From contig NZ_JAUSUJ010000008.1 in the NCBI RefSeq assembly GCF_030813915.1, positions 62,001 to 126,000 of the forward strand: 64,000 nucleotides of DNA. The letters are read 5' to 3'. The stretch is from Rhodoplanes tepidamans. GTDB lineage: Bacteria; Pseudomonadota; Alphaproteobacteria; Rhizobiales; Xanthobacteraceae. The position numbers were made by a program, and so were the translations under genes. This document shows positions 31,148 to 38,458 of this stretch, piece after piece (position 1 is the stretch's first letter; each line of letters opens with the position of its first letter). The notes below the pieces were generated by a model. It ran no database searches and was not told the DNA's origin. It worked only from the letters and a program-made list of their open reading frames with translations.

Positions 31148-32635
31148 TTACGTCCGTGTTTCGGCCTGCTCGCCCGCTGTCGCGGTGGCGGCTTCCCCGG
31201 GCCGGTCCGCGGCCTCGCCGGCCCGAACCTCCACGTCCTGGAGCTCCCCGTCCGCGGCGTCTCCATCCAGGGCCTCGCCGTCAGGACCGCCGGCGGGCCG
31301 GACCGGCACGACCGCGGTGCCCGGCAGGACGATCCGGGCCAGGAGGCCGTGCGGCACGACGTCGAGCAGCTCGAGCGTCCCGCCATGGGCGCCCGCCACC
31401 ACCTGGGCGATCGACAGGCCGAGCCCGAAACCGGTCGTCCCGTCCATGCTGCGGGCGGACTCGCCACGGGCGAAGGGCCGCAGCATCGCCGCCTTGTCGG
31501 AGTCCGGGATGCCGGGGCCGTCGTCGGCGACGTCGATCACCACCCGGTCCGCCTCGACCCCGAGCCGCACCCGCGCGCCGCCCGCATAGCGCACGGCATT
31601 GTCGACCAGGTTGGTGACGGCCCGCTGCAGCTCGTCCGGATGGCCCATGACCACGGCGTGCTCGGGCCCCGCATAGGAGACGTCGTGACCGAGGTCGGCG
31701 AACTGGTCGCACACCGTGGTCAGGCTGGCGGTGAGGTCGACCCGCACCGCGGCGCGGGCCGACTGCCCCTCCCGCATGAACACCAGGAGCGACTCGACCA
31801 TGGCGCGCATCTGGTCGAGATCGGCGAGCGCCTGGACCCGCAGGGTGTCGTCGTCGATGAACTCGCTGCGCAGGCGCAGCCGGGTGATCGGCGTGCGCAG
31901 GTCGTGGCCGACCGCCGCCAGCATCCGCGAGCGCTCTTCGACCATCGCTTTAACGCGCGCCCGCATCTGATTGAGGGCCCTGGCCGCGATGCGGATCTCA
32001 TGCGGCCCCCTTTCGGGCAGCAGCATGATCTCCCCGTCGGGCCGGAAGGCCTCGGCCGCGGTCGCGAAGGCGCGCAGCGGCCGGGTCAGCGCGAGCGCCG
32101 CCCACCAGCCCAGCACCGTGGTGAGGCTGGCCAGGATCAGGATCGAGACGATCAGCGGGCCGCCGAGCAGCGGCCGCGGCCGCGGCGCGACGTCGGCCTC
32201 CAGCACCGCCCCGTCGCGCAGCCGGACGGCGACCCGGTCGGGCCGGTCCGGTCCGGCCGGGGCGACGACGCTCACGGCCGTGCCGGGCGGCAGGACGCGG
32301 GCGAGATCATGATCGGCGGGCGGCGGCGGTGCCCCGGCGACCGGCGTGACGGCCGGCGTGGCGGTGCCGGGCGGATGCAGCACCGGCTTCAGGCGCGGAA
32401 ACGCCGCGGCGGCGTCGGCGACGAGATCGGCCCGCCGCGCCGGGTCGACCTCGGCGAGCCGCACCACCGCGGCGAGCTGGGCCGGCAGATCCTCCCGCTC
32501 GCGGCGGTCGTAGCGGTCCGCCAGGAAGAACGAGACGGTCAGCACCGCGTGGATCGCCAGGAGCGAGGCGATCACCAGCACGGCGATCTGGGCGCTGATC
32601 CGCAGCGGGAACAGCCGGCCGAGGCGCGACCTCAT
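31148..32635 (-). CDS. Sensor histidine kinase (EnvZ-like)
   Basis: This is a membrane-bound sensor that autophosphorylates and phosphorylates the adjacent OmpR-type regulator. It has 495 residues. One membrane helix is near residues 13-36. A periplasmic domain of about 120 residues with Pro-rich stretches follows, then a second helix (PLIVSILILASLTTVLGWWA) and a HAMP segment. The H-box is AAVGHDLRTPITRLRLRSEF with His244. N-box NLVDNAVRYA, G1 DDGPGIP and G2 GFGLGLSIAQVV are intact. After the ATPase domain there is an unusual acidic Ala/Asp/Glu-rich tail of about 50 residues. The ATG at 32635 overlaps the regulator stop (ATGA). The signal is unknown. Confidence 0.93.
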   Translation of the reverse strand: MRSRLGRLFPLRISAQIAVLVIASLLAIHAVLTVSFFLADRYDRREREDLPAQLAAVVRLAEVDPARRADLVADAAAAFPRLKPVLHPPGTATPAVTPVAGAPPPPADHDLARVLPPGTAVSVVAPAGPDRPDRVAVRLRDGAVLEADVAPRPRPLLGGPLIVSILILASLTTVLGWWAALALTRPLRAFATAAEAFRPDGEIMLLPERGPHEIRIAARALNQMRARVKAMVEERSRMLAAVGHDLRTPITRLRLRSEFIDDDTLRVQALADLDQMRAMVESLLVFMREGQSARAAVRVDLTASLTTVCDQFADLGHDVSYAGPEHAVVMGHPDELQRAVTNLVDNAVRYAGGARVRLGVEADRVVIDVADDGPGIPDSDKAAMLRPFARGESARSMDGTTGFGLGLSIAQVVAGAHGGTLELLDVVPHGLLARIVLPGTAVVPVRPAGGPDGEALDGDAADGELQDVEVRAGEAADRPGEAATATAGEQAETRT

Positions 32636-33354
32636 GAGGCGACGGCGACCTCGGGCGTGAACACGTAGCCGCCGGACCGGACGGTGCGGATGATCTCGGG
32701 GTGGTGCGGATCGCTCTCGATCTTGCGCCGCAGCCGGCTGATCAGCACGTCGATCGAGCGCTCGAAGGCGCCGGCGCTGCGTCCCTGGGTGAGGTCGAGG
32801 AGCTGGTCGCGCGACAGCACCCGACCGGGATGCTCGCACAGCGCCTGCAGGAGATCGAACTCGCCGCCCGTGATGGCGACGGCGCCACCGTCCGGGTTGG
32901 TCAGCTTGGCGAGGCCGCAGTCGAGCCGCCAGCCCAGGAAGGTAAGCACCCGCGGCCGCCGGCCGGCGGGACCGCGCAGCGTCGAGGCGCTGCGCCGCAG
33001 GACGGCCCGCACCCGCGCCAGCAGCTCGCGCGGGTTGAACGGCTTGGCCAGATAGTCGTCGGCCCCCATCTCGAGCCCGACGATGCGGTCGACCTCCTCG
33101 CCGCGGGCGCTGAGGATGATCACCGGGACGTTGGAGCCGGAACGCAGGCGGCGGCACAGGCTGAGCCCGTCCTCGCCGGGCAGCATCAGGTCGAGCACGA
33201 CGAGATCGATCCGGCTCGCTCCCATCACCCGGTCCATCTCGCGGCCGTCGCCGGCGAGCGACACCCGGCACTCGTTGGCACGGAGATAGCGGGCCACGAG
33301 CCGGCTGATCTCCTGGTCGTCCTCGACCACCAGAATGTGCGGAGATTCGGTCAT
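32632..33354 (-). CDS. OmpR/PhoB-family response regulator
   Basis: This is a DNA-binding regulator of 240 residues. It has a receiver domain (ILVVEDDQEISRLVARYLRA) with phospho-acceptor Asp55 in LVVLDLMLPGEDG and the conserved Lys in DDYLAKPFNPRELL. A winged-helix domain follows (GGEFDLLQALCEHPGRVLSR, then the recognition region SIDVLISRLRRKIE, ending YVFTPEVAVAS). The ATG at 33354 (MTESPHILVVEDD) was chosen over an open frame 31 codons longer because it has AAGGA 7 nt upstream and fits the family start. The long inverted repeat at 33411-33457 lies directly upstream and is a likely binding site. Confidence 0.94.
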   Translation of the reverse strand: MTESPHILVVEDDQEISRLVARYLRANECRVSLAGDGREMDRVMGASRIDLVVLDLMLPGEDGLSLCRRLRSGSNVPVIILSARGEEVDRIVGLEMGADDYLAKPFNPRELLARVRAVLRRSASTLRGPAGRRPRVLTFLGWRLDCGLAKLTNPDGGAVAITGGEFDLLQALCEHPGRVLSRDQLLDLTQGRSAGAFERSIDVLISRLRRKIESDPHHPEIIRTVRSGGYVFTPEVAVAS

Positions 33355-33410
33355 TTCGGGTCCTTGCTGACCGGCCGGCGTGAGCACGCGGCCGGGTTCG
33401 GGCGGTGTTT

Positions 33411-33457
33411 TTGTTTCCGTGTGTTTCTTGAACCCGCCTCGAAACACATGGAAACAA
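33411..33457. promoter_or_regulatory. Inverted repeat of GTTTC half-sites (candidate response-regulator operator)
   Basis: A 17-bp arm TTGTTTCCGTGTGTTTC (33411-33427) and its reverse complement with one mismatch, GAAACACATGGAAACAA (33441-33457), flank a 13-bp spacer. Each arm contains two GTTTC units spaced 10 bp apart, the one-helical-turn direct-repeat pattern bound by OmpR-family proteins. It lies about 57 bp upstream of the regulator start, so autoregulation is the simplest reading (inference). Confidence 0.55.
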
Positions 33458-33459
33458 GC

Positions 33460-33475
33460 TTGAGCGCTTGCTCAA
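33460..33475. repeat. Perfect short palindrome next to the GTTTC repeat
   Basis: TTGAGC-GCTT-GCTCAA forms a perfect 6-bp inverted repeat three bases from the larger element. It could be a second operator or part of the divergent promoter region. Confidence 0.4.
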
Positions 33476-33809
33476 CACTTCGTTGAACGTACGGAGGGAC
33501 CATTTCCGCCGCACCGATACACCGGCTCGACTTGCATTTCTACCGGCGCATTTCCCACGATGCGGTAGCAGGCCTGCGTCTGCCGCGCCCGCCCGCGCCG
33601 GCTCCGGTCTCGCCGGAGCGGCGTCGCCGACCGGCATCGCCGGTCGCCGTGCTGTTCGCGACGCGGGGCGTCTGTTAAGACCCGGCGCCACCCTTCGCAC
33701 AGAGCAGAGTCATGGTCGCCGCCCCGGTCCGATCCGCCGTCCGAGCCGACCCCGCCGCCGGTCCGGCGGCGCGGGTCCGGTCGCCTGTCCGCCGGACGGA
33801 GCGCGGCGC
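33476..33809. other. Region upstream of the gmd-type gene
   Basis: This is GC-rich sequence before the dehydratase start at 33810. The coding frame stays open through it, but the sequence (Arg/Pro/Ala-rich) resembles nothing and the dehydratase fold starts at 33810. No clear promoter or terminator was found. Confidence 0.3.
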
Positions 33810-34787
33810 ATGAGCCGCACCGCGCTGATCGTCGGCGTCTCCGGCCAGGACGGCAGCCTGCTCGCCGAGCGCCTGCTCGCCGAGGGCACCGTGGTGCACG
33901 GCACCTCGCGCGATCCCGCGGCGAACCCGTTCGAGAATCTGGGCCGGCTCGGCATCCGCGACCGGGTCCGGGTGCACGGCTGCCGGCCCGAGGACTCGGC
34001 CGCGGTGCGGCGCCTCCTCGACGCCGTGCGGCCGGACGAGGTCTACAATCTCTCGGCCCAGAGCTCGGTCGGCCAGTCCTTCGCGGCGCCGCGCGAGACC
34101 ATCGACAGCATCCTGGGCGCCACCGTCGGCCTGCTCGATGCCATTCGCGAGACCGGGGCGCCGATCCGCTTCTGCAACGCCGGCTCGGGCGAGTGCTTCG
34201 GCGAGACCGGGCCGGAGGGCGCCGACGAGACGACGCCGGTCCGCCCGCACAGCCCCTACGCGGTCGCCAAGGCGGCGGCCCAGTGGACCGTCGCCACCTA
34301 TCGCGAGAGCTACGGCCTGTTCGCGGTGACGGCCATCCTGTTCAACCACGAATCGCCGCTGCGCCCGGAGCGCTTCGTCACCCAGAAGATCGTCCGCGGC
34401 GCCGCCCGCATCGCCGCCGGCGAGACGGCGGGGCCGCTGCGGCTCGGCAACCTGGACGTCACCCGCGACTGGGGCTGGGCGGCCGAGCATGTCGACGCCA
34501 TGCGGCTGATGCTGCGCGCCGAGCGGCCCGAGGATCTGGTGGTCGCCACCGGCCGGGCGGCGACGCTGCGCGAGTTCGCGGCCGCCGCCTTCGCGGCCTT
34601 CGGGCTCGACTGGGAGAGGCACGTCGTGTCGACCCCCGAGCATATGCGTCCGTCCGACATCGCCGTGTCGGTCGGCCGGCCCGCCCGGGCGCGCGAAACG
34701 CTCGGCTGGGTCGCCGCGACCCGCATGCCGGAGCTGGTCGGCCGGCTCGCCGAGGCGCTGCGCCCGCCCGCCCCGGCCGGCGCCTGA
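33810..34787 (+). CDS. GDP-mannose 4,6-dehydratase family protein
   Basis: This extended-SDR enzyme is predicted to convert GDP-mannose to GDP-4-keto-6-deoxymannose, the precursor of GDP-fucose, rhamnose or perosamine used in surface polysaccharides. The 325-residue protein starts MSRTALIVGVSGQDGSLLAE with the NAD(P)-binding GxxGxxG. It has DEVYNLSAQSSVGQSF and the catalytic SPYAVAK with Tyr150/Lys154. The substrate segment NHESPLRPERFVTQKI is typical of Gmd. It is slightly shorter than most Gmd proteins (about 345-370). The partner genes (fcl, per) are not adjacent, so the end product is unknown. Confidence 0.85.
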   Translation: MSRTALIVGVSGQDGSLLAERLLAEGTVVHGTSRDPAANPFENLGRLGIRDRVRVHGCRPEDSAAVRRLLDAVRPDEVYNLSAQSSVGQSFAAPRETIDSILGATVGLLDAIRETGAPIRFCNAGSGECFGETGPEGADETTPVRPHSPYAVAKAAAQWTVATYRESYGLFAVTAILFNHESPLRPERFVTQKIVRGAARIAAGETAGPLRLGNLDVTRDWGWAAEHVDAMRLMLRAERPEDLVVATGRAATLREFAAAAFAAFGLDWERHVVSTPEHMRPSDIAVSVGRPARARETLGWVAATRMPELVGRLAEALRPPAPAGA

Positions 34788-34916
34788 CGGCGACCCGCGG
34801 CAGCCGCCGCACCGATTCCCCGCCCGCGAAAGAGTCACCACCTCTAAAGCGGTGTCGGCCTATGCTGGCGCGCCGGCCGCGTCGGCCGCGCCCGCCAATC
34901 TCCGGAGTGTCCTGGC

Positions 34917-35813
34917 ATGCCCATGAAGGCCGCCGAGCTGATCGCCCCCTACCGCATCACCAAGGGCCGCAAGTTCAAGCTGTCGAGCATCGCGCCCGAC
35001 GACACCAGCGGGCTCGACATCGAGAAGGAGGAGGCCAAGCTCCACATCGCGGCCGGGGTCACCCGCCTCTCCGAGATGCAGGAGAAGCTCTACGCCCAGG
35101 ACCGCTGGTCGGTGCTGCTGATCTTCCAGGCCATGGACGCCGCCGGCAAGGACGGCGCCATCAAGCACGTCATGTCGGGCGTCAACCCGCAGGGCTGCCA
35201 GGTGACGTCGTTCAAGCAGCCCTCGGCGCTGGAGCTCGACCACGACTATCTGTGGCGCTGCGCCCTCCACCTGCCCGAGCGCGGCCGCATCGGCATCTTC
35301 AACCGCTCCTACTACGAGGAGGTGCTGGTCGCCCGCGTCCACGAGTCGGTGCTGGCCCGCCAGAAGCTGCCGCCGTCGCTCGTCACCAAGTCGATCTTCG
35401 AGGAGCGCTACGAGGACATCGCCGCGCACGAGCGCTATCTCGCCCGCAACGGCACCCTGATCCTCAAGTTCTTCCTGCACGTCTCCAAGAGGGAGCAGAA
35501 GCGCCGCTTCCTCGAGCGCCTCGACGAGGCGGAGAAGAACTGGAAGTTCTCCGGCGCCGACCTCGCCGAGCGGGCGCACTGGAAGGAGTACATGCGGGCC
35601 TACGAGGACATGATCCGGGCCACCGCGGCCGAGCACGCCCCCTGGTTCGTCGTGCCCTCGGACAACAAGTGGTTCGCCCGGCTGGTCATCGTCGCCGCCG
35701 TCGTCGAGGCGATGGACAGCCTCGACCTCGCCTTCCCGACCCTGTCGAAGTCCGAGCGCGCCGCCCTCCTCAAGGCCAGGGCCGCGCTGGCCCGGGAGAA
35801 CCACGACGGCTGA
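34917..35813 (+). CDS. PPK2-family polyphosphate:nucleotide phosphotransferase
   Basis: This enzyme is predicted to transfer phosphate between inorganic polyphosphate and nucleoside phosphates in the cytosol. It has 298 residues. The Walker-A-like loop is FQAMDAAGKDGAIKHVMSG, followed by VNPQGCQVTSFKQPSALELD. The Walker-B-like segment GRIGIFNRSYYEEVLVARVH and the lid region FLHVSKREQKRRFLERLDEA are present. The motif pattern resembles the branch acting on AMP and ADP, but class cannot be fixed from sequence alone. A second Met two codons downstream (MPM) makes the exact start uncertain by 6 nt. It lies 129 bp after the dehydratase. Confidence 0.9.
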   Translation: MPMKAAELIAPYRITKGRKFKLSSIAPDDTSGLDIEKEEAKLHIAAGVTRLSEMQEKLYAQDRWSVLLIFQAMDAAGKDGAIKHVMSGVNPQGCQVTSFKQPSALELDHDYLWRCALHLPERGRIGIFNRSYYEEVLVARVHESVLARQKLPPSLVTKSIFEERYEDIAAHERYLARNGTLILKFFLHVSKREQKRRFLERLDEAEKNWKFSGADLAERAHWKEYMRAYEDMIRATAAEHAPWFVVPSDNKWFARLVIVAAVVEAMDSLDLAFPTLSKSERAALLKARAALARENHDG

Positions 35814-35988
35814 ACCACGGCGGCCGAGCCGCGGCCGGCGCCGAAACCGGAAAAACAATCGAACCGGAGTGGATCGTCGCGACACCAAAGGCCGCCGGGA
35901 CTTGAAACCGCCCGGCCGGTTGCGGGAACATGCCCGGGCGGGCGGTCGAAAGGCCCGCGGCGACAGCACGATCTCCCCGGAGCGTCCG

Positions 35989-38220
35989 ATGCGTCGGCTT
36001 CTCGCGATTCTCTCCGTCCTCGGTGCCGCGGCGCTCGCCGTCCCGGCCGCCGGGCTCGTCGGCTCCTCGCCCGCGCAGGCGCAGAGCCAGAAGGAATGGA
36101 ACGCCTGCCGCAGCGGCGATCTCGACAACCGGATCACCGGCTGCACCCGCATCATCGAGCGCCACGGCAAGCGGATGTCGGCCCGCGACCGGTCGTCCGC
36201 CTACAACAACCGTGCCTATGTCTACAACGAGAAGGGTCAGCACAGCCTCGCCATCAAGGATCTCGACGAGGCGCTGCGGGCCGACCCGACCAACTCGACC
36301 GCGTTCAACAATCGCGGCTTCGCCTTCAACGCCACCGGCAATCCGGACCGGGCGATCCGCGACTACGACGAGGCGCTGCGTCTCGATCCGAAGAACGCCA
36401 TCGCCTATGGCAACCGGGCCAACGCCTGGCGCAAGAAGGGCGAGCACGACAAGGCGCTGCGCGACTACGACGAGGCGATCCGCCTCAAGCCCGGCGGCGG
36501 CGACTACTTCAACGCCCGCGGCAACGTGTTCTTCGACCAGCGCAACTGGGACCGCGCCATCGCCGACTACGACGAGGCGATCCGGCTGTCGCCGAAGAAC
36601 GCCGTCTACTTCAACAATCGCGGCAACGCGTACCGCAACAAGAACGACTACGACAGGGCGCTGCGCGACCTCGGCGAGGCGCTGCGGCTGCAGCCGAACT
36701 ACGTCACGGCGCTGATCAACCGCGGCCACACCTACTACAACAAGTCGGACTGGGACCGCGCCATCGCCGACTACGACGAGGCGATCCGCCACGAGCCGCG
36801 CGCCAGCACCTTCAGCTATCGCGGCAACGCCTACCGCAGCCGCAACGATCCGGACCGCGCGCTGCGCGACTACGACGAGGCGATCCGCCTCGATCCGCGC
36901 TACACGGCGGCGTGGCAGAACCGCGCCCGCGTGCACGTCTCCCGCAGCGACTGGGACCGTGCCGTCGCCGACCTCGACGAGGCGATCCGGCTCGCGCCGC
37001 GCGACGCCGGAAGCTACAACTCGCGCGGCTACGCGCTGCGCCAGCGCGGCGACCTCGACCGCGCCATCGCGGATTTCGACGAGTCGATCCGGCTGGCGCC
37101 GCGCGACGCGGCCGTTCACGGCAATCGCGGCGAGGCGTGGCGGCTGAAGGGCGATCTCGACCGCGCGCTGGTCGATCTCGGCGAGGCGCTGCGCCTCGAT
37201 CCCGTGCTGATGCCGGCGCTGGTGAGCCGCGGCCTCGCCTTCGAGGCGCGCGGCGACGTCTCGCGCGCCCGCGACGACTTCAGGGCGGCGCTCGCGGCGC
37301 CGGCCCGCACCTATCTGAGCGGCCCGGCGGCCCTGCAGACCGCCCGACAGCACCTCGCCGCCATCGAGGCCGGGGGCCCGGCGACCCCTGCCCCGAGCCA
37401 GACCGCCCGGCCGGCTACGCCGCCGGCTGCGCTCCCTGCCGCGACCCCGTCGCCTCCGGCCGCCGCGGCCGTGGTGGCGCCACCCCCGCCGCCGCCCGCC
37501 GCCGCCGAGCCGCCCGCGGGCCGCGGCAGCCGCGTCGCCCTGGTGATCGGCAACGGCGCCTACCGCCACGCCACGCCGCTGCCCAATCCGGGCAACGACG
37601 CCCGCGACGTCGCCCGCTCGCTGCGCGGCCTCGGCTTCGACGTGGTCGAAGGCGTCGACCTCGACAAGTACGGCATGGAGGGGCGGATCCGCGAGTTCGG
37701 CAAGAAGCTCGACCGCGCCGACCTCGCCCTGTTCTTCTATGCGGGACACGGCCTGCAGGTCGCCGACAAGAACTACCTGGTGCCGGTCGACGCCAAGCTG
37801 GAGCGCCCCGGCGACCTCGCCCTCGACACCATCACGGTGGACGACGTGCTGGCCCAGATGGAGAGCGACCGCCGCGTCAACCTGGTGTTCCTCGACGCCT
37901 GCCGCGACAACCCGCTGGCCCGCTCGCTCGCCGCCTCGCTCGGCACCCGCTCGACCGCGGTCGGCTCGGGGCTCGCCGCGATCCAGAGCGCGGTCGGCAC
38001 CATGATCGTCTACGCCACCCAGCCGAAGAACGTCGCCCTGGACGGCGAGGGCCGCAACAGCCCGTTCACCACCGCCCTGCTCAAGCACATCGGCACGCCC
38101 GGACTGGAGATCGGTGCCGTGATGAAGCGGGTGCGGGCCGACGTGTGGTCCGCGACCCGCCAGCGCCAGCTCCCGTGGGACCATTCCTCCCTGATCGGCG
38201 ACGTGGTGCTGGCCCGTTGA
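35989..38220 (+). CDS. Exported TPR protein with a C-terminal caspase-like (C14) domain
   Basis: This 743-residue protein is predicted to be an exported cysteine peptidase on a TPR scaffold. The signal peptide (MRRLLAILSVLGAAALAVPA, cleavage after AQA near residue 32) sets the ATG at 35989; the frame is open 40 codons further up. Ten clear 34-residue TPR units plus a degenerate eleventh span about residues 65-445, each with a RAIxDYDEAIRLxP-like second helix. A Pro/Ala-rich linker (about 455-515) leads to the caspase domain starting SRVALVIGNGAYRHATPLPN. Catalytic His587 lies in FFYAGHGLQV and Cys638 in VFLDACRDNPL, the usual spacing of about 50 residues. It precedes the exoprotein gene by 238 bp. 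A protein-processing role is inferred. Confidence 0.88.
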   Translation: MRRLLAILSVLGAAALAVPAAGLVGSSPAQAQSQKEWNACRSGDLDNRITGCTRIIERHGKRMSARDRSSAYNNRAYVYNEKGQHSLAIKDLDEALRADPTNSTAFNNRGFAFNATGNPDRAIRDYDEALRLDPKNAIAYGNRANAWRKKGEHDKALRDYDEAIRLKPGGGDYFNARGNVFFDQRNWDRAIADYDEAIRLSPKNAVYFNNRGNAYRNKNDYDRALRDLGEALRLQPNYVTALINRGHTYYNKSDWDRAIADYDEAIRHEPRASTFSYRGNAYRSRNDPDRALRDYDEAIRLDPRYTAAWQNRARVHVSRSDWDRAVADLDEAIRLAPRDAGSYNSRGYALRQRGDLDRAIADFDESIRLAPRDAAVHGNRGEAWRLKGDLDRALVDLGEALRLDPVLMPALVSRGLAFEARGDVSRARDDFRAALAAPARTYLSGPAALQTARQHLAAIEAGGPATPAPSQTARPATPPAALPAATPSPPAAAAVVAPPPPPPAAAEPPAGRGSRVALVIGNGAYRHATPLPNPGNDARDVARSLRGLGFDVVEGVDLDKYGMEGRIREFGKKLDRADLALFFYAGHGLQVADKNYLVPVDAKLERPGDLALDTITVDDVLAQMESDRRVNLVFLDACRDNPLARSLAASLGTRSTAVGSGLAAIQSAVGTMIVYATQPKNVALDGEGRNSPFTTALLKHIGTPGLEIGAVMKRVRADVWSATRQRQLPWDHSSLIGDVVLAR

Positions 38221-38458
38221 GGGCGCTTTCCGGATCGTCCCAGCGGGTCGGCCGAGCGCTTGACCGACCCGCTGTTGCAATGCAGCAACGTTGCGGCAAT
38301 TCCGCCACGGCGCGGGCGAAATGTCGATGTTGCTCAATGTTTCCGCGCCACATTCCTTGTTCGGCCGAATTCCTGTCTGCTACTTTCCCGGCCCGGATGG
38401 CGTCCCGGAGCTGGGCGGGCGTCTCCGCCGCCGAACAGACCGCTGTCAGGATGACCGG

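Noticed and set aside
30137-31589. Overlapping plus-strand frames in and around the rplJ leader and kinase 3' end
   Set aside because: They have Arg/Pro/Ala-rich composition, no ribosome binding sites and no domains. They overlap supported minus-strand features.
33675-34841. Minus-strand frame opposite the GDP-mannose dehydratase gene
   Set aside because: It has no domain. The plus-strand product has a complete SDR fold with NAD motif and Tyr-Lys pair.
35770-38337. 855-codon minus-strand frame opposite the TPR-caspase gene
   Set aside because: Its apparent repeats only mirror the TPR units of the real gene. It has no family resemblance.
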